A stretch of DNA of 64,000 nucleotides from Branchiostoma lanceolatum (Eukaryota; Chordata; Leptocardii; Amphioxiformes; Branchiostomatidae), in assembly GCF_035083965.1 (NCBI RefSeq), contig NC_089729.1, positions 17,348,964-17,412,963 on the forward strand, read 5' to 3'. The position numbers and the translations under genes were made by a program. Every line of letters starts with the position of its first letter. Position 1 is the stretch's first letter. This document shows, piece after piece, positions 1-9,436 of the stretch. The notes under the pieces were generated by a model. The model was not told the DNA's origin, made no database searches, and saw nothing but the letters and a program-made list of their open reading frames with translations.

Positions 1-204
1 AATACTGTAAATTGATTTAAGTTCACGATGAGTTAATTTCGCGGTAAGGAAAAAATAAGGAGTGTTCGCGGTGGTTTTGAGTTCACAATAACATGAAAAG
101 TAGCCCCTGTTCAATGTATTCAATGTTTTATTTGGCTAGCTTCAATGGGATTTCAGACTAAGTTTACAAAGTACAACATCTAAATATGGTATGTTTTAGC
201 CTTT

Positions 205-551
205 AAGCCGGCGTCACAATTCATGCGAGCGTCGACCGACTTTGTAGATCGCCCAAAGCTCGCCGAATGTCAAAATCGCCCGAGCGTCGACCGTATTTTC
301 CAATAAAAATCTCGAGTGACGTCCGTTGAACACTAAAAACTACAAATCCCCCATGAGATGGTACCATCTTTTGGACATGGACAAAGTCATAATCGACTAA
401 CCTGGTAAAAGGCCAATATTTGGATCAACTTTGATTTCTAAAAATCGCCCGAAAGCCCGCGTAATCGACAGGACGTCGCCTGTACTTCAACCGAAAATGC
501 ACATTTGAAGCTCGCCAACACGCCAAATTCCTTATTTGTGACGGGGGCTTT
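205..551. mobile_element. MITE-like element, copy 1 (inverted partner at 25136-25491)
   Basis: The interval is repeated in opposite orientation at 25136-25491 with strong similarity throughout. The ends are imperfect inverted repeats (AAGCCGGCGTCACAATT at the left, TTTGTGACGGGGGCTT at the right). It has many GTCGACCG/CGCCCGA-type short motifs and no coding capacity. Length and structure fit a non-autonomous DNA transposon. The copy lies in an ATAD5 intron. Confidence 0.7.
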
Positions 552-679
552 AGCACACTGAAGTAGTTGTTTGGCACCCCGTTCTTTATTGGTTACATAG
601 TTAGGCAGCGGGGAGAAGGATAGACAATTGGTGTGTCTTCTGTGAATAATGTACAAGAAAGCATTTTCTTGTTTTCCAG

Positions 680-3600
680 AGAAAAGAAGATCCAGTAAAG
701 GCGGCAGTGCCAAAAACTCAACAGAAGCAAAACCAGCTGCAACAAAAGAACCTACCCGGGCAATGACCTCACTCATACTATTTGAAGAGGTAAAGTTTCA
801 TCATTCTTCCTACATTTCTACAAATGTTTTCAAAGTTTTTCTCAGAAATTTGTCTTTTTATTCTGTTGATAAACCTTTTTATGTGGAGTAAGGAAATTGA
901 AGTAAATTTCTTTAGAAAAGAAATTATGTATTGCCATGATATGTACGGTTGTTGAACAAACTCTGCATGAAACATCTTTTTAATCTATCAATACAAGGGT
1001 GTAGTTTCAGTAAGTTTCAAGGTTTCCCCGTTGCCCCCCTCCCCACAGGTGGATGTAGTGTTTGAAGACGACAAAGGATTCCTTCCAGCCATCAACTCCT
1101 TGATGACAACCACAAAGAGGCCCATCATTCTCACTACCTCAGGTATGTATAGGTTTTTCTGACTTGTGAATTAGAAATTGGGTTGAGATCATGATAATGT
1201 TTTTGTTTCATTGAAGTTTAGTCATTTTATCCATTGTTCAGATATCTTCTGCTACTTTCCAGATGCCACCTTTCGTGCCAGGTTTGAAGGAAGATACGAA
1301 GAGCTGACATTCAAACAACCTTTGCAGGTAAGATGTACCCAAATATTGTCCTTTGCGTCATCCTCAATACTGTAGTTCTTGTTTCTTTCACTGTAACTTT
1401 ATGTTCACTGTTTTCACGGTCACTTCTGTGCCGTGAACTTATCATCAACGTGAAAAACCTGTTTTATTATTTATGATTCCTTCACACATCCCTTCTGTAA
1501 ATCACTTGCCTTCACCGTGAAGTTAAAGTTCAGTGAAAATGTCCATTTTCCTTACACCGTGAAATTTTGCTACCGTGAAGATAAAGGATTACAGTCCTAT
1601 TGTCAATGTTGCCCTAATCAAGAAATTAGATTTCACCTGAAATAACATGGCATGTAAGTGTGTGTGTGCTGTGTTTATGTATTCCTGCATTGTTTTTTTT
1701 TATATAAAACTTACAACATTAATATAAAAGAGAAGTTTGGAAGATTGAAAATTCAAAACTTCCTAATTAATTCTCCCCCCCCCTCTCTTGCAGCCTATTG
1801 TTACATCCCACCTGCAGCTGTTGTGCCTTGCGGAGAACCTCCCCACCAAGAGAGCCGATGTGGAAGCTACAGTGGCGCTGAGTCGTGGTGACATACGGCG
1901 CGCCATGTTGTCCCTGCAGTTCTGGACTGAGTCAGGAGGGGGCAGGATTGAGAAGAGGATGGCTTCAGATCTCCACAAGGTACCAAACTCCATCATTACC
2001 TATCTGCACTTCCTAGTAACTTTTTAGTATCCAATGTAGTACATGTACAAATATGTGGGAAATCTTTACAGGAAAAGTCCAATAAGGTTCTTGTGAAAAA
2101 AATCTTGTTACTGTATTTCCAAATAGATATGCAAACAATATTCATCTATGATTTTAGGTCGTCACAAACACAGAAAACCCTCCACAACCTCCACAAATAG
2201 AGGAATCTTCGCAGAGCCAAACTTGTGACACTGTCGACATTACTGCAAAACCTGGGGACAAGACCACCATGGTGCTGGGACCACTGCCTGATGATGAAAA
2301 CGCCATGGATGCTGACGGCTTCCTCAGCTGCAGAAGAACGACAGCAACACTCCGAAACCAGGTGCTGCTGGCTGCTGATGACACATGTGACAGCTGTCCA
2401 TCAAGTCAAGAGGTTGCTATGGCAACAGTTGCCATGGAAACAAATCCAGAAACAGTGGAATTACATTCCCAATGTATGGAGAGTGTGCTTGGAATCCACA
2501 ACGTTGCTGGCTGCAAGAATCAACTACTTGAAATGTTCAAGGTACAAAAACGATTTTTCATTTCCTATTGTGACTGATTTCCTATATTCCCTCGGGACAA
2601 TATTATGATTTGTTGCCTTCAAATTCTTTTATTTGTTTTTTAACGGTTTTTGAGTCTGTATGTTCCATTGTTGTATCATATTGTGTATTGAATTTTGTGA
2701 GGGTTTTTTCCAGACTCAAGACTCGGACCAAGGATGTCTTGCTAGACAGATAAGCCTCACAGCCAGCTGCCAGTGGCAGGGCAGAAACCTCCTGTTCTGC
2801 AATGTGGAACAACTCCTGCCCCTCCCCACAACTCCATGGATCAGGCCAAAATGTAGCAACCCAAGTGTACTCCAGAACGTACCATTACAAGATGAAGATA
2901 AAGAAAGGGGGAGACAGAGGAAAGGAGATCCTCTCCTTGATAGTTCACTGTTTGATGCTGAAGACATGCCAAGTTCTCAACCCAAAGATGCTACCATAGT
3001 AGAAGACAATACACCTCTAGCAGCAGAAGGAAGTGCTAAGAGCTGTAGGGATAAGGATGTTGATGCTCAGAGCAGCTCAACAGGTGTAGAAAAAGAAGAA
3101 AATGTCTTCAAAAAGAAACTCATTTGCCAAGCACTTGCCTCCTTTTGTGAACTGTCAGAAAACAAGTCTTTCCTGGACATGCATGCACACAAGTCTTTTC
3201 AGAAGGAAGGAATCTGCAAGATTGACCAATCGGCTTGGAGGGCAAAGGTCAAGTCAGGGATGACTGACAGTGTGAGGAAAGTGGAGGAGTCTGATTGGAG
3301 GAGAGCAGAGATGGAGGCGGAGCTTCGTGCTACAGTGGAAGTGATGAGTTTGAGGCAGTGTGCAAGAACAGTAGGAAAGCTAGCATCGGAATGGGCACAA
3401 GATTCAGGGAGTAGAGACTTGTGTGAAGAACTGACATTGCCAGTTGTAGGTGATGCAGCTAGCTTGAGGACATTAAATCTACAAGACGAGACACAAGCAC
3501 AGCTTAGGTATGTCCTGATTATCCCTCAATCTTCAAATCTCACAAGATGTGTTGTAAAATCATGTATAGTTCACCTGTCTTGAATGAATGAATGGTTTAT

Positions 3601-4558
3601 TTACATCCCAAGACAAAACATACATAGCAGCCTACATTGGCTGAAGTGAAGTATGATTTACATATAAAAATAGTCTAAAAGCATTAAAGATACATACTAT
3701 GAATATTTCATACTTACAATACTCAATTTAGAATATATGCGTACTCGTTTACATGCTTTTTTGCGGCGCCTACACTTTGTCATTGAGTAGGTCGACCAGG
3801 TAAGGTAGTGTAGTCTTACGATATCTAGCGGTCCTACATTTGAACTGTGTTATCTGGTGTTTAGACCTAAGAAGGTTCTTGCCATGGAGACTCATATGGT
3901 TTGGAGGCAACCAATTAGCAAACGTCGTGGAGCTTTACAAGGAAGTAACAAACTTAGCACATAGCTCATGTCGTCTGCTGCGTAGAGATGGCAAGACGGC
4001 AGGAAATGGCATGATACTAGTATCCAAAAAAACTACCCCTGCAATAGTTCAACCTTCCCTTTCTTTCCAAAATGTCTTGTACAGTAATATGGTCATTTCA
4101 GCATTGGGGAGGTAGATAGATTTGGTACACTGTGTTTCAAAATGTTAAAAAATCAAACTTGACCATCCTTAATTATTTTTTATAATCCCTGCCAATTGTA
4201 CATGCATTTTCAGCACTGTTCATAAATGTTTCTCCTTTTATTATTATAGTATGTTCAGCACGAGGCATCAAACTGTTCATGGAGTTGCGTCAGCGCTACC
4301 TAACCTCACCCACGGTCAGCACAGGGCCCTCGCGCTGGACTATCTCCCCACCCTGCGCTCCATCTGTGTCACCGAGAAACTCAGGGAAGCATCCAAACTC
4401 AAAAGAAGGCATGAATACTACTTCTTTCTATACTATTAAGATGTCATTTCAGGAAGAACATAGATAAGCTTGTATTTTGTATCTTCTATAAACCAGCAAT
4501 GGATGACAAGCAGTTCTGGAAAATAAACTTTGCTTGCTGCACCTCGTAATGAGGAGGA

Positions 4559-4594
<36 letters not shown>

Positions 4595-4635
4595 CATTCA
4601 TAAACTTTGCTTGCTGCACCTCGTAATGAGGAGGA

Positions 4636-4668
<33 letters not shown>

Positions 4669-4709
4669 CATTCATAAACTTTGCTTGCTGCACCTCGTAA
4701 TGAGGAGGA

Positions 4710-4756
<47 letters not shown>

Positions 4757-4909
4757 AAACCATTCAGTGCTGATGGTCTAACAACTAATATTTGAAACCT
4801 TGACATTAAAAGATTTCATTTTTTCCTTTGCAGGTTTTTACACTACCTGGACAACAATGGATTGTCACTCAAGCCTTCTGTACTGAATGCTCTGGCTCAG
4901 GAATTTTGA
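680..4909 (+). CDS. ATAD5: ATAD5/ELG1-like PCNA-unloading AAA+ protein, C-terminal exons (5' partial)
   Basis: Predicted coding exons are 680-789, 1049-1142, 1263-1327, 1794-1979, 2158-2541, 2714-3507, 4250-4408 and 4834-4909 (stop TGA). All phases agree across the joins. The first exons encode a Walker-B-like stretch (SLILFEEVDVVFEDDKGF), then PIILTTSD (sensor-1 position) and LQFWTESGGG, which I recognise from ATAD5. The end reads KLKRR-FLHYLDNNGLSL and finishes ALAQEF, also ATAD5-like. In known animals ATAD5 replaces RFC1 in an RFC-like complex that removes PCNA from replicated DNA in the nucleus. The Walker A exon and the long N-terminus lie before the window. Exon 2714-3507 is a poorly conserved serine- and acid-rich insert. 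The last intron seems to start with GC (4409-4410) instead of GT, because only that site keeps frame into FLHYL. Introns hold a MITE (1370-1597), a LINE 3' end (3584-3800) and an ATG-repeat array (4520-4756). Confidence 0.88.
1370..1597. mobile_element. MITE-like element with ACTGTA ends in an ATAD5 intron
   Basis: The stretch starts ATACTGTAG and ends GGATTACAGT and is rich in CCGTGAA/TTCACGG motifs in both orientations, so it can fold on itself. Related sequence (ACTGTAAA ends, TTCGCGGT motifs) is at 62455-62672 and at the very start of the window (1-110). No ORF of note is present. Confidence 0.5.
3584..3800 (-). mobile_element. LINE 3' end with (TTCA)n tail in an ATAD5 intron
   Basis: A GAATGAATGAATGG tract followed by TTATTTACATCCCAAGAC on the + strand resembles the ends at 7663-8095 and 42720-43140, where LINE protein remnants are recognisable. 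The element is read on the minus strand and is cut off at its 5' side. No clear protein is left, so the call rests on the tail and layout. Confidence 0.45.
4520..4756 (+). repeat. Three tandem ~75-bp units, each ending in an (ATG)n run
   Basis: The unit AACTTTGCTTGCTGCACCTC, then GTAATGAGGAGGA and a GATGAT run of variable length, occurs three times. The arrangement (CCTCG...GG then ATG repeats) resembles the 3' ends of the LINE copies at 29260-29310 and 47940-47993, so this is probably a LINE tail amplified in tandem. It lies in the final ATAD5 intron. On the minus strand it would encode poly-His or poly-Ile, an artefact. Confidence 0.75.
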
Positions 4910-5406
4910 ACACATGATCTAGAAATGTATGTGATTTAAGGTGTGAGACTTGTGATTGTGAGAAGATTGTTTTTACGGATTCTTACCTATATGTAACTTT
5001 ACATGTAGCTGTACAAAGAAAGGTATTAGCCCTCGAATCAACTAAGATATAAATTTCCCCCTTTGTCATCAACGATAGCAAATGCATTTGCACATGTATG
5101 ATATTTTAGAGAATGAAATGAATTTATGGTGCATGCCGTGATGGGTTTTTGTGTGTTTCATACCAGCTTTGAGTAATTTGTTTAGATCTACTGTCTCTGT
5201 ATGAGGAGGATTGTTTGTAATAATCTTTGGATCCAACTGAGAGAGAAATGACCTGATGTGTAAGTGATTGTGCTGGATGGAGTAACAATATGAGGTACAG
5301 ATCGAAGCATGGTGAATATTAAACAAAAAATTCAGAACATTCTATTTTCATTTTAGCTCAATGTACTGCCAGAACCATTGTGTAATTTTTGTCAAAACTA
5401 ACTGTG

Positions 5407-5412
5407 AATAAA
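5407..5412 (+). terminator. Polyadenylation signal of the ATAD5-like gene
   Basis: An AATAAA hexamer lies about 500 bases after the ATAD5-like stop codon in AT-rich DNA without other coding potential. It is the nearest canonical signal on this strand, so the 3' UTR is probably about 0.5 kb. Confidence 0.55.
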
Positions 5413-5539
5413 ACCTGATGTGAAAAGGTTTGTAACATTTGTATTCTTGTATCAAGCAGTGATATACATGTAATTAGAGGATATGAAAGTAGTTGTGATA
5501 CTTTCTGTGTTGTTATGGTGCCACCAATAATCGTTTTTT

Positions 5540-5760
5540 GTATCTGTATCTATATAGCCGGTATAACCCCCATTAGGTGTAACACACCAGCTTCGCAAGC
5601 ATGTGGTGCGGCAGCAGCTGGTTATATTACACCGATCGGTCTGTTACACCTAGTCTTGGCATATCTTACTGCTTGGTTCTGCACCCTCTCCAGTTTATCT
5701 TTATCCCTCTTTGTGTATGGATCCCAAACTATGTTTTGTCAATATTAATGTTATAAGGAA
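5540..5760. repeat. Probable interspersed repeat downstream of ATAD5
   Basis: The phrase TATCTGTATCTATATAGCCGGTATAAC at the start is similar to sequence at 63366-63395 (TATCTGTATGGCCAGTATAAC). It contains ORF-like stretches but nothing I recognise as a protein. It may belong to a retroelement 3' region. Weakly supported. Confidence 0.3.
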
Positions 5761-6053
5761 TAAAAGTACAAACCTCCCTTGGCAATGTTTTTGGAGTAGA
5801 TGCATAAACATGTAACATGAAGGATAGTAAAACCTGAATAAGCTTTGAAATCTGAAATAAAGTTCCTTTTTTTTAAATTAAATCATACAGACATGTTGAC
5901 AAGTGAAATGCCAAAATGAAGATCTATAACTAAAGTGTAAGGACAGGGCTTTAACTGTATCCAAATCTTCATGTCTCCTAGATCTACTTGTATTCAAGGT
6001 CCAACGAACTAGAGAACACAGTCATTGAACAAACCACTGTATGCAGGGAAATG

Positions 6054-6059
6054 TTTATT
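6054..6059 (-). terminator. Polyadenylation signal of the PLA2-like gene
   Basis: On the minus strand this reads AATAAA, about 40 bases after the PLA2-like stop codon, in AT-rich sequence. It implies a very short 3' UTR. Confidence 0.55.
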
Positions 6060-6096
6060 TTCAATTTACCACTTTTTTGTATCGAGATCACATGTT

Positions 6097-8318
6097 TTAC
6101 TTAGTGGACCAGAGCGGCAGGTAGGCGGGGACTGCCAACTGTTCTCCATTCGGTCCCTCCTCCCACTCGAAACACGCACCGATAACATTACTGAACAGGT
6201 AACCAACCTACAGGGAGAAAAGAAAGAAGAAACGTGTAGTGTTCCTGCGTACTGTAACGGTTAGCACATTTCCTGTCTAGCACATAGCAATATCTTAAAA
6301 CGTCCATGGTTCTCACAACCTAAGATCGCAGTAACCCTTCAACTTCAATCGCTTAGGACAAAACTCTCCAAGCAGAGGTTTGTGGGGAAGAGTGTGACAT
6401 TTTTATCGCTCAAAAAAACGGCACAAAAAGGTCACAATCCTCCCCACCAACCTCTGCTTGGAGAGTTTTGTCCTAAGCGATTGAAGTTGAAGGGCTACAG
6501 TGGAAATAGGACGATGCCTAACCACACCATGAAACTTGAAAAATCCATGGACAACATTTTAGTAGCGATGATGAACTTACCTCCTCAGCTGCCTGTTGCA
6601 CGGCCGGGTCATTGGAGTCGTAGTACTCGTCCTGCAGACAGGCGTACATGGTGCGGCCACAGTCACAGCTAGTGATGGTGTGGGGACGCATGTTGGTCAT
6701 GCCATACCTCGTAGCCCAAGCTGGGGGGGAGACAATTTGTTTTAGGACGAGAGTGTGGAAAAGAAACGAATGAATCGATAGTATGACTCTCATCCTTGCT
6801 CTCATAAACTCTCATAATACGAACTCTGAACTTTTAGCTTAAGACGCGGATCTTACAGGCAATATGCCTCCTATCCGAACACTATGTTATGTTATGTTAT
6901 GTTATGAACATGCTCAGTAAAAATAGCCCGTCAATTCAATGCCACTATTTGAAGCAGCTATTACACGTGTCAGTGGGGGCCTCTAGCGATTTACGCTATT
7001 TTTGCAGTTGCGCGAGGTAAGTTTTGCTGCAGTAATTTCAATGAATGCTAGAAGTCGCTTTTGATCCATGCTTCTGAGATTATATTATGAGCATTATCTT
7101 TGTTTTGTAAGCTCAGACCTGAAATATCTGCCTTTTACTTGTATTTCTCGTACGTTAACACTATTGTTAAAGTGTAAGTCATCAAACGAGCAGCACTGTT
7201 AAGAAGTTTGGATGTGATATAAGGCGTCCCGAAATTGTACCTACCCCTGATGTAGTCGGGACAGAGGTAGTGTGCGAGACAGCAGCGGTCCACAGTCGGA
7301 GGGTTCCCGAGCTGCGGCTCGTACGGGTCTGCGTTAGGGGTGCCGGTGCCGCACCACAGAGTGCCTGAAAATTACGAACAGCTGAACTCTAGTTTGCTGA
7401 GTGTGACGAGACCTAGTTATAGCTGAGTGTTTTTGAATGCAATTCCTCCAAAGCAACTATGAAATCGTGGCGAAGAATTATGGCAACCATTATGGCAACA
7501 AAACGGTGATTTTTTATTATTGATAATAACATCTGCATATGACTTACCTGGGTAGTTAATTGCGAACTTTGTTTGCGGTGCGGCTGACGCCTGAAAAACA
7601 AACATAATTTTTACACAGATCTAATGACGTGCAAAAATTCTGTTGAACACGATGCAGTTGAAACGAATGAATGAAGACCTTTATCGTGCATTCATGCCCC
7701 AAGGGGCTAGTTACAGGTCGTCTAACTTAACACATGGAACATACAAGGACATAAATGCAACAACACAAGCTGTAAACATATAGAGTAGACAAACATGTTA
7801 TTAAACTAAGCTAGTCCAGTAGGGTCGACTTCTTCTCGCTTCTTTGTACATGACTTGTGTAAATGTATGAACAGACAGTATTTCTTATACAAGGATTATC
7901 AGGCGTAATGAAAATGAAAATATGAAGTTGTCTGTTGCATTTAGATGTTCGAAATATGGGAATTTTTCTTTGATAAGGTTAAAAAGTACACTTCTTTCGC
8001 TATCGTATAATTTACAATCTAGGACGAAATGTTGCTCATCTTCTACTTGATTTAAATTACAATGTTGACAAAGTCTATGTTGAAGAAACATTAATGAAAT
8101 GAAGTCTGTGTGTGTGTGTGTGTACTTTGATATCCTGGAATAAATTTCCTGTCTAGTGCAGACAGCACCGTATGGTACACTACCACAACTAACGTGACTT
8201 CATTGCTTTCGGTATTGCGGTATTACTAGGTTCTACTTCAAATTTGCTGCATTAAACTCTGCTTAAATTTCTTACTCACCATTCCACAAAGGGCAACAAC
8301 CAACAGAACTGTCCACAT
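6097..8318 (-). CDS. Secreted group III phospholipase A2-like protein (complete, 150 aa)
   Basis: Minus-strand exons are 8318-8280, 7590-7548, 7364-7245, 6720-6581 and 6207-6097 (stop). Phases agree at every join. Residues 1-16 (MWTVLLVVALCGMASA) look like a cleavable signal peptide, so the protein is probably secreted. Residues 28-35 (GTLWCGTG) match the Ca2+ loop of group III PLA2, 55-62 (CCLAHYLC) the catalytic-helix position, and 80-88 (PHTITSCDC) the second half of the active site with its Asp (87). Active family members cleave the sn-2 ester of phospholipids with Ca2+. Here the residue after the active-site His59 is Tyr60 where the family has Asp, so catalysis or Ca2+ binding may be lost or altered. 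The length is close to the bare catalytic domain, without the extensions of vertebrate PLA2G3. Intron 4 holds a long hairpin (6331-6498) and the upstream introns carry a LINE end. Confidence 0.85.
6331..6498. mobile_element. Hairpin (foldback) MITE in a PLA2-like intron
   Basis: Arms at about 6331-6398 and 6431-6498 are near-perfect inverted copies (for example CAATCGCTTAGGACAAAACT on one side and its complement on the other) with a loop of about 32 bases. There is no coding capacity. The size and fold fit a MITE or snap-back insertion. Because it is transcribed with the gene, it would form a long double-stranded stem in the pre-mRNA. Confidence 0.75.
7663..8095 (-). mobile_element. LINE (non-LTR retrotransposon) 3' fragment
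   Basis: The minus strand encodes a C-terminal remnant with HRLCQHCNLNQVEDEQHFVL, then DCKLYDSER, which is the Cys-Cys-His-Cys motif found after the reverse transcriptase in many animal LINEs. It is followed by a TTCATTCATTCG tail at 7663-7675. The fragment is 5'-truncated and sits in an intron of the PLA2-like gene on the same strand. Confidence 0.75.
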
Positions 8319-8984
8319 GGTGAAAAACGCGGCTTGCTCGGTGAACTGGAGATGAAGAAGTAACCTGTGAAGTCTGTCTTACTTGTATAGGACGTGACGA
8401 TGTGAATTATGTGCGCGGCGCCCACAAATATTTCCGCGTGAGAATTTGCTCATCTGTGTATGTGCGATAGATTGTAAAGTCAACATTCCGCATCCGAACG
8501 TACACACCTTACACACGGTCTGCCACGGCGGAACAAATTAAACGTACGACTTCTGGCAAAGCCTGGCCTTCAACTTTCTTACATTGATAATTTATGTTTA
8601 TAGGTCTCGTGGTCGTAACTATAGCTCTTTGATCGTGTCCTAATTTGGTGCTAGGACGACTACATGAATATACCGCCCAACCATTTATCGATTTTTGAAC
8701 TTATTAACTATATACTTCCCGTATGTTCACATTTTAAGATTTAATATGTGCTAGTATTATCAACAATATGTGAATGATTATTTTTTTCTTCAAATTTCCC
8801 TTGACGCCGTACGACCTGCAAAGGTATTCAGAGGAAGTTGTCTGAAGTGATACTAGTTTGTTGTAGACATCCGATAAGACGGGCGTCACAGTGTATACGT
8901 GTATAGAGATATGTACGATATACAAACAAATACATGTTTATCTAATAGTTACGTTAACAATTAGGAGCATAGCACGTATCTGCT

Positions 8985-9225
8985 CACCCAATGCAAAAGT
9001 ATAGACTCTACCAGCCTCTGCGGGTCGCTGGGAAAATAGTAGAAATTGGCCAAATAGAGTCAACTGTATGAAGGGGGTCGGCTATGGAGATAGGGTCCAA
9101 TATAACTGCGGATGGGAATGTTATCCTCCATGGCCAAAGTTCCCCGGCAAATGTTCTCTCTATAGCCGACGCGGTTAGTCTGGTAGAGACTAGCAAAAGT
9201 ACACTATTTAATGATTACTGCAGTG
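8985..9225. mobile_element. MITE-like element upstream of the PLA2 gene (family A)
   Basis: The element has CTACCAGCCTCTGCGGGTCGC and AAAATAGTAGAAATTGGCC near one end, and TCTGGTAGAGACTAG at the other. The same layout occurs at 11616-11880 within the CNBD2-like gene, and a partial relative is near 38195-38275. No protein is encoded. Confidence 0.6.
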
Positions 9226-9346
9226 CCAGTGTCCTCCCGGAAGGTAGCTTAATTCTCTATCTGTATTAAGTGACATTTCTCTTTCTCCTACTCTTTTAAG
9301 CAAGCACACAAACAGAGCATGTTTTTATATATGTGTGTGTGTACAT

Positions 9347-9352
9347 TTTATT
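9347..9352 (-). terminator. Polyadenylation signal of the CNBD2-like gene
   Basis: An AATAAA on the minus strand is about 85 bases past the stop codon. Another AATAAA at 9421-9426 is only about 11 bases past the stop and is less likely to be used. Confidence 0.5.
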
Positions 9353-9436
9353 AAACACGCCAATTACAGCAGGCAGACATGTACATGTAATATGTGTCAG
9401 TGTTGTATGTTAGCGTCATGTTTATTGCGGTAAGTC

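Noticed and set aside
4449-4763. Poly-histidine and poly-isoleucine proteins on the minus strand
   Set aside because: They come from (ATG)n microsatellites read on the opposite strand.
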